Shown: piece after piece, positions 28,849-38,280 of the stretch
Layout of the letters: every line of letters begins with the position of its first letter
How positions within the stretch are numbered: the first letter of the stretch is position 1
NCBI RefSeq assembly: GCF_024713945.1
Contig: NC_134684.1
Coordinates: 2,647,001-2,711,000, forward strand
Origin: Dermatophagoides farinae
Lineage: Eukaryota > Arthropoda > Arachnida > Sarcoptiformes > Pyroglyphidae
Length of the DNA: 64,000 bases
Direction of reading: 5' to 3'
The notes under the pieces: model-generated
Told to the model about the DNA's origin: nothing
Seen by the model: only the letters and a program-made list of their open reading frames with translations
The model's database searches: none
Translations under genes and position numbers: made by a program

Positions 28849-30771
28849 TCAATAATTACGTGCAACAAGTGACTCAATTGAATTATATTGATGAATTGTT
28901 GATGGTTGCGATTGTGATTGATTAGACGTAGTTGTTGTTCCTGTTGTTGTTGTTGTTTTGATCAATGATTTTTGGCCATCCAACAACAATTGTTGACATT
29001 GAATCGTATTCGACATAGAATGTATGAGCATATGTCGTCTAAGATCACAGTTACGGACGAAATTCTTTACCACATTTATCGCAATTAAATGGTTTAATAT
29101 CTGTATGTGTTAGTAGATGTGTTTTTAAATTTGATCGTTGATTAAATCCACGTCCACATAAATGACATTTATGTGGTGACATTTCTTTATGTAAAATTTT
29201 ATGTACAGCCAATGTACGTGATTGACAGAATCCTTTACCACATTCAGTACATTTGAATGGTTTTTCTTTTGAATGAATAAATCTATGTGATGATTACAAC
29301 AACAACAAAAATAAAAATTTGTTTTTAGCACAGTTATTTTATTGATTAAAACAATCAAACACTTACCGATGATCACGTAAATGATCTTGTCGTCGAAATG
29401 CTTTACCACAAATGTCACAATTAAATGGCCGTTCATCTGTATGTGTTCGTTCATGTATCAATAGATTATAAGATTTAGTGAATTGTCTTTGACAGAATCG
29501 ACAGATGAATTTTTTCTTTTTACGTTTACCACCATTACTGTTATTTGCTATTTTTCTTTCACCATTATCTCCCGTAAATTGATCGCAAATCTGATTTTTA
29601 ATCTGTTGATTTGTATTAATTTTCGAATAAAGAACATCATCATCATTATCGGGCTCGGTAGCCGATTTTGCTAGATTAGCAAAATCAAATTTTCGTTTTT
29701 TCATTGGTTCAGTATGCAGTTGTGATTGTTTATCAGGATTTTGTTTAATTTTTGTCAAATTTAAAGGTGGTGGTGACATTGCAGACACGGATGATGATGA
29801 TGATGAACCATTTTCCATTGAACTTGCTCCAGGAGTATGTGGAGGTGTCAATAATAAATTCGATGATGTTGTCTCCATCAATGATTGTTTATGGTGATGA
29901 TGATGATTGAACATGGCAGCAGCCGTCATCATATGTGGATATGATGATGTAAATGGATTCATTGAAGCAACCAAATGATGGGATTGGCATTCTATTTTGT
30001 GATTTCAAAATAAAAATAAAAATAAAACAAACAAACAAACCAATGGTTATTTTAATCGATTCTTGTTTTGAAATATTTGTAATGAAAAAATTTAATAAAA
30101 CACGGATACAAACATACACACACACACACACATAATTATATGTCAAAGGTCATCGACAAAATTGATTCAAGTGTTATTTTTTTTAATTCAGAAAAAAATG
30201 TTGTAACAGATGCCACACCTTTGTGAATTATCCTTGAATATATATGTGTGTGTGTGTGTGTGTTGTAAATAAATAACAATCATTGATCATCCAATAATGA
30301 TGAACATTATAACTGTTGGTGGATATCTTAGCTACTGTATCAATGTCCACACCTAATCCTATTTGGCCTAGCCCAATAAGGTCCGGGTTCCTTGTTGGAT
30401 TTTGATTTTAAACAAATTTTTTTTTTACACTTACGATTTGTTTCATGATTATGATGGTCATGATGGTGATTTTGATGATGATTATGATTATGATTATTGA
30501 ATGAAGCCATCAATAATGATGAATATAGATTCGTCGATTGTTGTGGATGAAGATGATTTAAAATTTCAACACTTTGTTGTTGATGTTGAATTGGATGTGA
30601 TAATAATTTATCAATCGATTGTTGCTGTTGTCGTTGTGCCAAAAGATAATGTTGTAATAGAATCATATTTGCCAATGAAGATGATTGTGATGTTGATGAC
30701 GATGACGATGATATTTGATGATTTTTCATATTGATCATTGATCGATCCATTATGTTTGTATCGTTGATCAT
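28849..30771 (-). CDS. odd: Odd-skipped-family C2H2 zinc-finger transcription factor, frameshifted in finger 5
   Basis: Three exons by GT-AG and phase: 30771-30435, 29991-29367 and 29282-28849. The N-terminal half is low-complexity (Ser, Gln, His runs) with a TPPHTP element and a PPLNLTK motif like a CtBP-binding PxDLS variant. A basic KRKKKK stretch then leads into five C2H2 fingers at about residues 275-409. Finger 1 carries [14 protein letters not shown] and finger 2 [10 protein letters not shown]; the remaining fingers follow the fixed odd/bowl/sob/OSR order. These proteins are nuclear DNA-binding regulators of segmentation, leg-joint and gut development. Five fingers fit bowl or sob better than Drosophila odd (four). 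In finger 5 one extra base after CGT (about 29057) moves the frame, giving TAA at 29051-29053 (397 aa). The expected NCDLRRH continues in the next frame to 28849 (about 464 aa). This is either an assembly indel or a truncating allele. Confidence 0.9.
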
Positions 30772-33700
30772 TTTTCTTTTTGTTTATTTATTGTTTTTCA
30801 AAGTCACAAGTTGTTTGCAAAAAAAAAATTAAAGTTTTTTTTACGAATTCAAAGTTAAAACACAAAGGTAATGGTGAATATATTAGCTGTAGGGTATATA
30901 TTACTATTAGGTGCTTGTTCTGGATGGTACAAAGTCACGATCGCTACTGAAGATTGGCCATCAACTTGTTGCACTACTTATTTGGGTTTGAAAACTAGTC
31001 TTTGTGTGTGTGTGTGTGTATGCATGTATGATGTATTCTTGGCTTCAATGTGCGTGAATAGCTACTGTGAACATTGGCCAACGCCATCACCATTTCACTG
31101 TTTGCTTTATATTGAAAGTGCTATAGCTTCTGCATTAGTTTGGATTTTTTTTTTCATTCGTTCGTTGTTGTTGAAAATGAATTTTTTTTCCCACTATTCA
31201 CATTCAACCAATGAATGAATAGATACTATGGTACTGCTGCTGATGATCATGATGATGATGATAAAAAGGGACAAAAAAAAAACAAATGTACCAAACTAAC
31301 CGAAAGCAACAGTTACAGGCTCCACCTCTGGTTTTTTTTCCACATTCATAATTCAACTACTATTTTACGCATCAATGGGGCTGTGGCTAATGTACAAAAT
31401 ATTCGAACGCCCATTGTTTCGCCCATAAATAAATCCAAATAGATGGATGTTTTTGCTTCTGTTATTCAATATTCAATATCACTTGTTGATTGAACCAAAT
31501 ATTCCAACTAGGAATTTGCATTTTGGAAATTTTTGACCATGATCATTAGAAAAAAAAATGAACAGCGATTAAAGCTTACGTTGTAGAAAAAGTTGACATT
31601 ATAAAAAATCTATTTCGATTTCCGATTTTTTTTCTTTTTGGATTTTTCCGTTATCTGAGATTAAATATGGACATTGAAAACAAAAATCCCGATGTTGTTT
31701 GATTGATTGTCAAATTGATTATCATTGAATTCATTTATTCATTCATTCATAATTGATAGCAAGAAATTATTTGTCTAAACATACATTTTTGGGGATTTTA
31801 TTCACTCTTTGGCATATGCCGAAATCATAATCCGTCAATCAAAATATTATATCAAAGTAGTATTCATTTCCGTCCAAACATCAATGAAAAACAAGGAGAA
31901 AATGAAAAAAAAAATTTTTTTTTATTGAAAACTTATTGCCAATAACATAATGTAAATATGTTTCGAATTGGACAAATGTTCTAATGTTCTAAGTTCTATA
32001 ATTCCACTGAATTGATCCATCAATTTTTGGAATTTTATATTTTTTTTCTAGTTTTCTCGGGTCACACTCTGCAGGTGATTGTTTTTCATTTTTTTTTTTT
32101 TTTTTGGTTTCATTCGGCCATCATATTCATTGTAGAAACGAAATGAATTCAAACTGTGCAAAAAAAAAATGAATTGTGTAAATGAAATGACATTGTATTT
32201 TTTTTTAATGATGAGCCAGAAGAAAAAAAATTGATGGCTGCATATTATGCAAATTTTTTTTTTTTTTTTTTGATCTCAATGATGATTGGGATTTCAAAGT
32301 ATTTTTTTTTCTACTCTTGTTCCAAGTTTAGTTTTGATTGTATTCAGTTATTGCTAGGTCTTTTTTTTCTTCCTACTGGTTCATTAGATTCTATATCGAT
32401 GATGATGATGTTTTCTATACGAAAACCACCTTGAGTGTTTTGATTGATCGATCGTTTATCAATGTTAATCTTGAATATCTATGAACTGATTTTTTTTCCA
32501 TCATATGACTAGCTTTAATTGATTAGCATACTGGTTTTTTGTTTAAGATCTGACATTCAATTGAATGTTGGTTAATTGATGATGATGATGATGATGACCA
32601 GATTCAAAGATCATAGATCCTACTGTACTACACGCATACACACATGGTTTTTTTTCTTATTTTTTTTTTTATTTACATCCATGAATCATTTGAAAATGAA
32701 TTTATGAATCACAACTATCAGAATAATACTGGAACAGATTGCAAATAAATATGGCCTAAAGGTAGATGATGAAAGAAAAAAATCAGACCAGACGCGTGAC
32801 ATCGTCATCACACACATATCATACACGAATTTTTTTTCATAAGAACTCAATATATGCACACACCTGGTCTAGTAAGATAATAAACCCAAAAAAATGATGG
32901 CCATATGGTTTTTCATTTATAAATATGATGATCATCATCGATATGATATGATCAAAGTCTGGACATATTGATCCAAACATGAACCATTATTTTACGTCAC
33001 GTTGGTTCATTATTACTTTGGCAAAAAAAAAAAAAAAAACACAAGACAATGTGATCAATTATGAATGGCACGATTGTATAATTTTTTGCTACTGACAATT
33101 ATTTTACGGAAGGAAGGAAACAATCTTCATGGACCTTGTTTATTCCAGAGAATGGTAGAATTTATTATCTCTCTGAGTGTGTGGTTGTGCAAATTTCAAT
33201 CCAATATTCGTATCGACCGAAGCATCTGGATTTTTTTCTTTTTTCATTAACAAGCAACGGTAGTTAGTTGTAAAAAAAATGTGAATAAAAATCGTGACTT
33301 ATTTATATATACAGCATTGGTGAACATCTGAACCATTTTGTTTTGTTTTTTTTTTTTTTTTGCTTTATCAATATGATCCATCCCTTATATATATTTTTTA
33401 TGACCTGATCTGCATCTATGTGTGCAGATGTTCTATATGTATGTATTTATATGGCTAGAATGAAGATTATATCTACATGGCCTGTTTGGATGGCCAATTT
33501 TTATTTTTCAATTGATTTGATTTGTTTTTTTGTGGGAAAAAATTGAAAATTTTTTTTCTTCATGAAATCTTAATGCCATCTAGCGTGACAGATTCGAATC
33601 ATGAAATTGAAATTTTTTTATTGATAATTTTCCTAGCTACTGATCGTATTCAACTGATTAAAACTTTAAAAAAATTACTGCCGATCACTCCGAAATTATT

Positions 33701-34283
33701 GATTCGAATAATGGTTATAATTGTTTCTTTCTAAATATCGATTGTTTAATTTTTAATCATTCCATTTCATTTTCATCTTTGATATTTTTTTTCTTCCTAT
33801 TCGGTTATTGTTATTAATATCACCCATGAAATTGTTTCCGTGTTTATTTTAATGTTCACATTTTTTTCCAGGAAATAATGTAAAAAAACATTTGATAATT
33901 AAAAAGTGATCTATTTTGTATGCAAAAAAAAAACACCACATTAGGCTAGAAATTGATTATTATTTTTAAAATACCTGTCAAATTAATCGAAAAATGAGTG
34001 TTGACTAGAAATAAAAATTCAGAATGTTACATAATCATACCAAAAAGAAATCAATATATTTATTCATTATACTTGGGAAAATTGAAATTTTATGTTCTTT
34101 AAACATCATAAACATATTAAAATTTCAGAAAAAATATTGAACAAATTCATACAGGAGTACAGAAAAATTTTTATTCCAAACATTTTATCATCATTCTGGT
34201 TTATCTTGTGGAACCTAGAGGATTTAATGTCTAGAATTTTTGCCAGACATATTGATGATTGTTAATACGAAATTTGTGAAAAA
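30772..34283. other. Intergenic region between the odd-family gene and receptor copy 1
   Basis: No gene is supported. The first 400 bp upstream of the odd-family start (about 30860-31200) is less repeat-rich than its surroundings and may hold promoter or enhancer sequence. An open plus frame there (30871-31218) crosses a GT microsatellite and has no splice or family support. From about 33690 onward the DNA is the left part of the receptor-gene duplication. Confidence 0.5.
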
Positions 34284-35865
34284 ATGTATCTCAAAATCCG
34301 TCATCTATGTTATAACCATGCAAAAGAAATTTTCGAGCAATATCATACAACTGGATATCGAATCAAGCATTCAATAGAGATTACTATCACTAATTTCTGG
34401 CTCATTCGAATGTCATTAGCGATATTTAGTTATCGTAGACAAGAATTAAATTATTGGCTTTATGATCCATGTACTGTATTGTTTCATTATTTAAACCCAA
34501 ATCTTCATATTCATTATACATGTATTTTGGCCTTTATTCTGTTGACGACAATAATTGAAACATACTTTATTTTCTTCTATCGTACCAATCCATCTGTTTA
34601 TCAATATTTATATGATTTGGTAGTTGTGAATACAAAACAAATCACTCATTGTTATTATCCACAAGATATGATAACACAAATGGTGGAAAAAACATATCGA
34701 ATTAATCTTAAAATATTTCAATGCAACAACATGATATTCAGTCATACAAGTCCATTACATCATATTGGACAATTCTATTGTTGGCATATGACAAAAATTC
34801 AATTTAAACTTCAACTTAAACATTTGAATCGAAGAAAATTATCATCATTCAAATTGAAATCATTACCATATTTATCAATTAATAGTCGCTCAATGTTACA
34901 GCTTGGACTTTATTGTATGGATACGATTGTATATTATTTCCATTTTCTTATCGGTCAGTATTCTTTGATGATGATAAATTTTTATTTTTCAAAAAAATTT
35001 TTGTAGGATTTTTTTTGGTAATAGCATTGATATTCTATTATTATACAATATGGAATATTTTTCATCTTACTCATTGGTATCATCATTTATTGTTATTGGT
35101 TGAAATAGCAATCATTTTATATGATACATTTCTTACTTTTCAACTAATATGTATAATATCGACATTAAATATTTTGGTCATCATTTCATTTTGTTCAATT
35201 CAACTTGAAACAATTAATAATCTTTTAAAATGTATTCACATTCAATCATCAAATCGTTTAAAATCACAAACTTTAAATCTTTTATCATCACTTTATCTTG
35301 AACATGGAAAAATCTGTCAGTTCTATATGATAATATTCACAAAATTATATGGCAAAATGATTTTTATATTCTTGTCATTTACATTACCAATGAATGTATT
35401 ATTTTTGATTGTTTTTTGTACAAAAAATTTAAGTTGGATTGAAAAAATGCAAATCATCGCCATATTTTGTTTTCATTCATTTATTCTAATACAATCACAA
35501 TTATCATTAGCAATGCAAACTGAAGTCATTCATCGTCCAGAAAAATATTTAGTATCCATTATTCAAAATGTCACTCGTTTAAGATTAAAAATGAAACTAT
35601 CCGATTTACATTATCGCCTTACAGAAGGACCAAAATATGGACCAATCATATCGTTATTTGGTGCAATAACCAATAGAATAGTTTTAGAGGTAAAGTAAAA
35701 TGAATTTTAGTGTTGATTATACCAAATTAATTTTTTTTTTTAATTTTTCTCGAAAAAAGATGGTCAGCATTTATATTGGTTATTTATCTTTTATTCTGTC
35801 TAATTTTCAAAATATTTTCCAGTAGAAGTATAGTTTTTTAGACCATAAAAATTGTCGATATATAT
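33690..35865 (+). repeat. Duplication copy 1 (receptor gene plus flanks)
   Basis: Closely similar to 42567-44745. Similarity begins near the shared sequence ATTGATTCGAATAATGG, runs through about 570 bp of 5' flank and the whole gene, and fades some 40 bp after the stop codon. The 5' flank also shares an AATCGAAAAATGAGTGTTGA block. The 5' flank has more indels than the coding part. Confidence 0.85.
34284..35825 (+). CDS. Gustatory-receptor-like multi-pass membrane protein, copy 1
   Basis: Three exons: 34284-34953, 35007-35689 and 35760-35825, with introns of 53 and 70 bp, giving 472 aa. Several long hydrophobic helices alternate with basic loops, for example near YTCILAFILLTTIIETYFIF and around FFLVIALIFYYYTIW. 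The long open frame ends two codons into intron 2. Splicing GAG|GTAAAG to AAAAAAG|ATG adds a last helix, SIYIGYLSFILSNFQ, then TAG. A short final exon with a T/I-Y-(x)n-Q/N-F type tail after a G-x-x-x-L-F-G stretch is typical of arthropod gustatory receptors. The same exon, phase and stop are kept in copy 2, which supports it. The ligand is unknown. A mite-specific membrane family is the main alternative. An AATAAA lies at 35988-35993. Confidence 0.75.
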
Positions 35866-36045
35866 AATAATTAAGTTTCATAGATTTTATCTTTTAACAA
35901 TTTATTTGTTTAATAGAAATGTGAAAGCATACGTTGTTTATGAATATAACATACATTGTATATATATATAAATGAATTATTACATTAAATAAAAAAGTGA
36001 TAATGAAAGTCTTGAAAATTATTTTTTACTTCTTCTTTTTCTTCA
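35826..36045. other. 3' flank of receptor copy 1
   Basis: AT-rich DNA. The first 40 bp belong to the duplication; the rest is unique and contains an AATAAA at 35988-35993. No other feature is seen. Confidence 0.5.
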
Positions 36046-36233
36046 AGCAAATTTCCAAAAAAAATTAAACAAAAATTGACATTTTTCAGGTAAAAATTTG
36101 TCATTCAAACGAGAATCAATTTTGTATTCCAAGTCACAATATACGGAATAATATTCTTCAATAGTAGTAATTTCATCGCCTTCAAATTTTAAAATAGAAT
36201 CATTAAATAATTCTAAAGTAGATGAAAGAGCAT
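36046..36233 (-). pseudogene. Exon-like minus-strand remnant, unknown family
   Basis: After a TTTTTAG acceptor-like site, the minus strand reads about 62 open residues to a stop at 36046. The sequence begins NALSSTLELFNDSILKFEGD and ends in a Cys/Phe-rich tail before the stop. Composition is protein-like with A/T-ending codons, but I recognise no family. It abuts and slightly overlaps the piggyBac-like relic on the other strand, so it is probably another transposon scrap. Confidence 0.3.
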
Positions 36234-36422
36234 TCTAAAAAATTCATTCCAAACAAACCAATTCGTTTTGGTTTCAAGAATTGGTGCATGTGCGATTCTA
36301 TATTGAAACTTTTTTCAATTATGAATAACTTATATCAATACATATGCAACAGCAACACGTTGAAGAAAAAATCGATTATTCAACTGTCCATTGAAGATTT
36401 GAAAAGAAAAAAGAAAGATTAG
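36222..36422 (+). pseudogene. piggyBac-like transposase relic
   Basis: The frame begins MKEHSKKFIPNKPIRFGFKN and continues WCMCDS. This matches the H-S-x-K-x-(Y/F)-x-P-x-KP-(I/H)-x-x-GFK-x-W segment of piggyBac transposases (the DDE_Tnp_1_7 family). Downstream residues up to the stop at 36422 do not follow the family. Only about 30 residues of a normally 500-600-residue enzyme are recognisable, so it is a dead fragment. Confidence 0.5.
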
Positions 36423-36827
36423 ATTATATTTTTTTAATTTTCTGTATTACTTGTATTTCATTTCTTACTTTTATTTTTTTTCGGTTTATTAATACAATAA
36501 ATTAAATATAACTTTATCAATTTTAAAATGTCAGTTTTGCCTTTGTCCAGTTGTTGTGAATTGAATTATTATATTTATTGAATTATTGTTTATGTATTTA
36601 AGCACAATTCTTGTTGAGTCATAGCTCAGATTTCTTTTATTTTATTCTTATTAAAAAATTTGGTTATTTCGTGTTAATCCTTTGTTTTTAACACCAGTAT
36701 AGCTTTGTCATAAATCGCAATAACAGAAAATTCATTAATAAAAATAACACATTTAATGAACTGGGCGTATTAGTTTAAATTTATTCAATGAATCTGATGG
36801 AATATTCATAAGCAGAGAATTGGTAAT
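36423..36827. other. AT-rich transposon-derived spacer
   Basis: No coding match is seen. Several short AATAAA-type motifs occur. Its place between transposase and gag scraps suggests decayed mobile-element DNA, but no terminal repeats were identified. Confidence 0.4.
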
Positions 36828-36925
36828 CTGAACACATACTGATTTATGATGACGACCATCACAATTACCACATTTTATATGTGATCTACATGCCATGCTT
36901 TAATATAACAATCCGGACAACAACA
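36828..36925 (-). pseudogene. BEL/Pao-type gag zinc-knuckle relic
   Basis: The minus strand reads CRSHIKCGNCDGRHHKSVC, a signature of BEL/Pao Gag (C..C.GRHH...C). Just upstream, one base out of frame, CCPDCYIK and a following H/C supply a decayed first CCHC knuckle. The frameshift and the lack of surrounding gag mark a dead fragment. It differs in sequence from the knuckles of the young element at 38-42 kb, so it is a separate, older insertion. Confidence 0.5.
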
Positions 36926-37119
36926 AGCACGCCATCCGTTTCATTCTCTTGCTCAATCGACACGTTCATAAAGAACGTTACCCTTGATTGCTGAAAATCC
37001 GGACGTTTAGTAACCTTATAGTGTTAAAATAGTAAAAATAGTTTTACATGAGTATAAAATATGTTGTGCTGATGGTTTGTTCTATGATGATCATTAAAAA
37101 TAGAGTTTTTTCTCCAACA

Positions 37120-37133
37120 CGTTATCAGCACCA
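37120..37133 (+). other. Putative primer-binding site of a copia-like relic
   Basis: CGTTATCAGCACCA follows TCTCCAACA, which looks like an LTR 3' end. The same 14 nt lie beside the 5' LTR of the BEL/Pao element on the other strand (42136-42149). The plus-strand copia RNase H scrap starts about 100 bp downstream in the same orientation, so this may be the 5' end of an internally deleted copia-like element. See findings for the tRNA-Ile match. Confidence 0.45.
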
Positions 37134-37234
37134 TCGCATTTTGTGCTTCAGTAGAAAACTGATTTTTTATACTTGTGTTTTTTTTTGGTAAAAATATTCT
37201 ACGGTATTTACCGTTTACAATTAACAAGAGTCTT

Positions 37235-37570
37235 GTTACTGGATTCTACGACGATAGTATATATACCGATGATAGTTTTGGACAAGGTAATACTAGATAT
37301 TCAACTTCCGGTATCATTATATGCTGTGGTAAGTCAACTTTAATGTGAAAATGTAACCGACAATCAAAATTGTCTACTACTTTAAGTTGTGAAGCTGAAT
37401 CTCGGGCATTATTGGATGGCTATAATTCAATGAAACCAATGCGAGAAATATTGAATTTTCTGAATTATCTTACAAATGTTGTTTTTCGGTGTGATAATTT
37501 GTGCTTCTGTGTTCATGTTTCTCATCTCTCAACAGTAATCAACGATGACACAACTAAATCCAAAAAATGT
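37235..37570 (+). pseudogene. Ty1/copia-like RNase H relic
   Basis: The frame reads VTGFYDDSIYTDDSFGQGN, then RYSTSGIIICCG, KLSTTLSCEAESRALLDG and VFRCDN. These match in order the copia RNase H D-A-D/GD..RKSTSGY, SSTEAEY and CDNQ blocks. A TGA sits where the conserved Trp of SWKSKKQ belongs, and the Ala/Tyr of EAEY has changed. It is inactive. Its strand is opposite to the copia reverse-transcriptase scrap at 37839-38037. Confidence 0.65.
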
Positions 37571-37838
37571 TCAATTTCTATCTTTGGATTAAGTGCCATA
37601 TCACTACTGGTATGAATCAATCAAAGAGTGCTCAATCGATATGGAGTGCGAGGACTACATCGATCCAAAATTCGATTACAAGCCAAAGGATGGTTTATCA
37701 AAAAAAAAAAAAAAAAAAAATTGGTATCAATAGCACCTCAAAAGCCTCATCAAGTCTTCATTAAATTCCATGGACCGAGAAACGGTGATTAATTGTGAAA
37801 CGCCTCTTGAAATGATCAACAATCGGAGAATAACAATC
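37571..37838. other. Spacer between copia scraps
   Basis: No recognisable coding or repeat unit apart from a poly-A run of about 20 near 37700. It is probably remnant retroelement DNA around the inversion point between the two copia pieces. Confidence 0.35.
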
Positions 37839-38037
37839 TTATGATGATTTATCATTTTGTTCAAAGCCTCTTGCTCGATATCGACCATCTTCATTTATTG
37901 TATAAACCCATTTTACCCATATCACACATGTATCAGATGGTGGTTCAATCAAAGCCCATGTTTTGTTTTTCAGAAATAATCTTTGTTTTTGTAAGTCATC
38001 ATGAAACAGGGTAGTATTTTGTGTAATTGTTTTCCCC
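37839..38037 (-). pseudogene. Ty1/copia-like reverse-transcriptase relic
   Basis: The minus frame contains LFLKNKTWALIEPPSDTC, then KWVYTINEDGRYRARGFEQ. These fit the start of copia reverse transcriptase (L..N.TW.LV..P, KWV+..K.DG+.+AR...KG..Q). It stops soon after. The BEL/Pao insertion at 38038 sits just upstream of this frame, so the larger element entered an already decayed copia copy. Confidence 0.65.
38034..38037. repeat. Target-site duplication, left copy (CCCC)
   Basis: CCCC lies immediately outside the left LTR and is matched by CCCC outside the right LTR at 42396-42399. A 4-bp duplication fits BEL/Pao integration (usually 4-6 bp). Confidence 0.7.
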
Positions 38038-38280
38038 TGTAGCAAAACATGCTCAAAAGAAAAACAAACGATCGCTGATCAACAAAATGAAAACTTTATT
38101 TCATATAATTTATTAATACGATGTCTTTACCGATATAAATCATAAACATAATAATAAAGAAAAATCAATACAGCATAAAAATAAACGACGAAGAAGAAAC
38201 TCTATTCATCTTCATCACGGTCAATACTCAATTTCTTGTTAGTTAATTATCGCCACCTATCGACCGATATTTTTTCAACA
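38038..38280 (-). repeat. 3' LTR of the BEL/Pao element
   Basis: 243 bp. On the element strand it begins TGTTGAAAAAATATCGG and ends GCTACA. An AATAAA poly(A) signal lies at 38095-38100 (minus). It differs from the other LTR by one C/T change and one extra G in an A-rich run. It supplies the stop codon of the upstream ORF. Confidence 0.95.

Noticed and set aside
29125-29454. 109-codon minus frame within the odd-family gene
   Set aside because: Out-of-frame shadow of the zinc-finger exon; the true frame encodes fingers 3-5 after splicing at 29366/29282.
30871-31218. 115-codon plus frame upstream of the odd-family gene, starting with a hydrophobic segment
   Set aside because: Looks briefly like a signal peptide but runs through a GT microsatellite as Cys-Val repeats and matches no family. 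More likely promoter-region DNA.
33522-33734. 70-codon plus frame ahead of receptor copy 1
   Set aside because: Partly overlaps the duplicated flank, and the frame is not kept in the other copy, so coding is unlikely.
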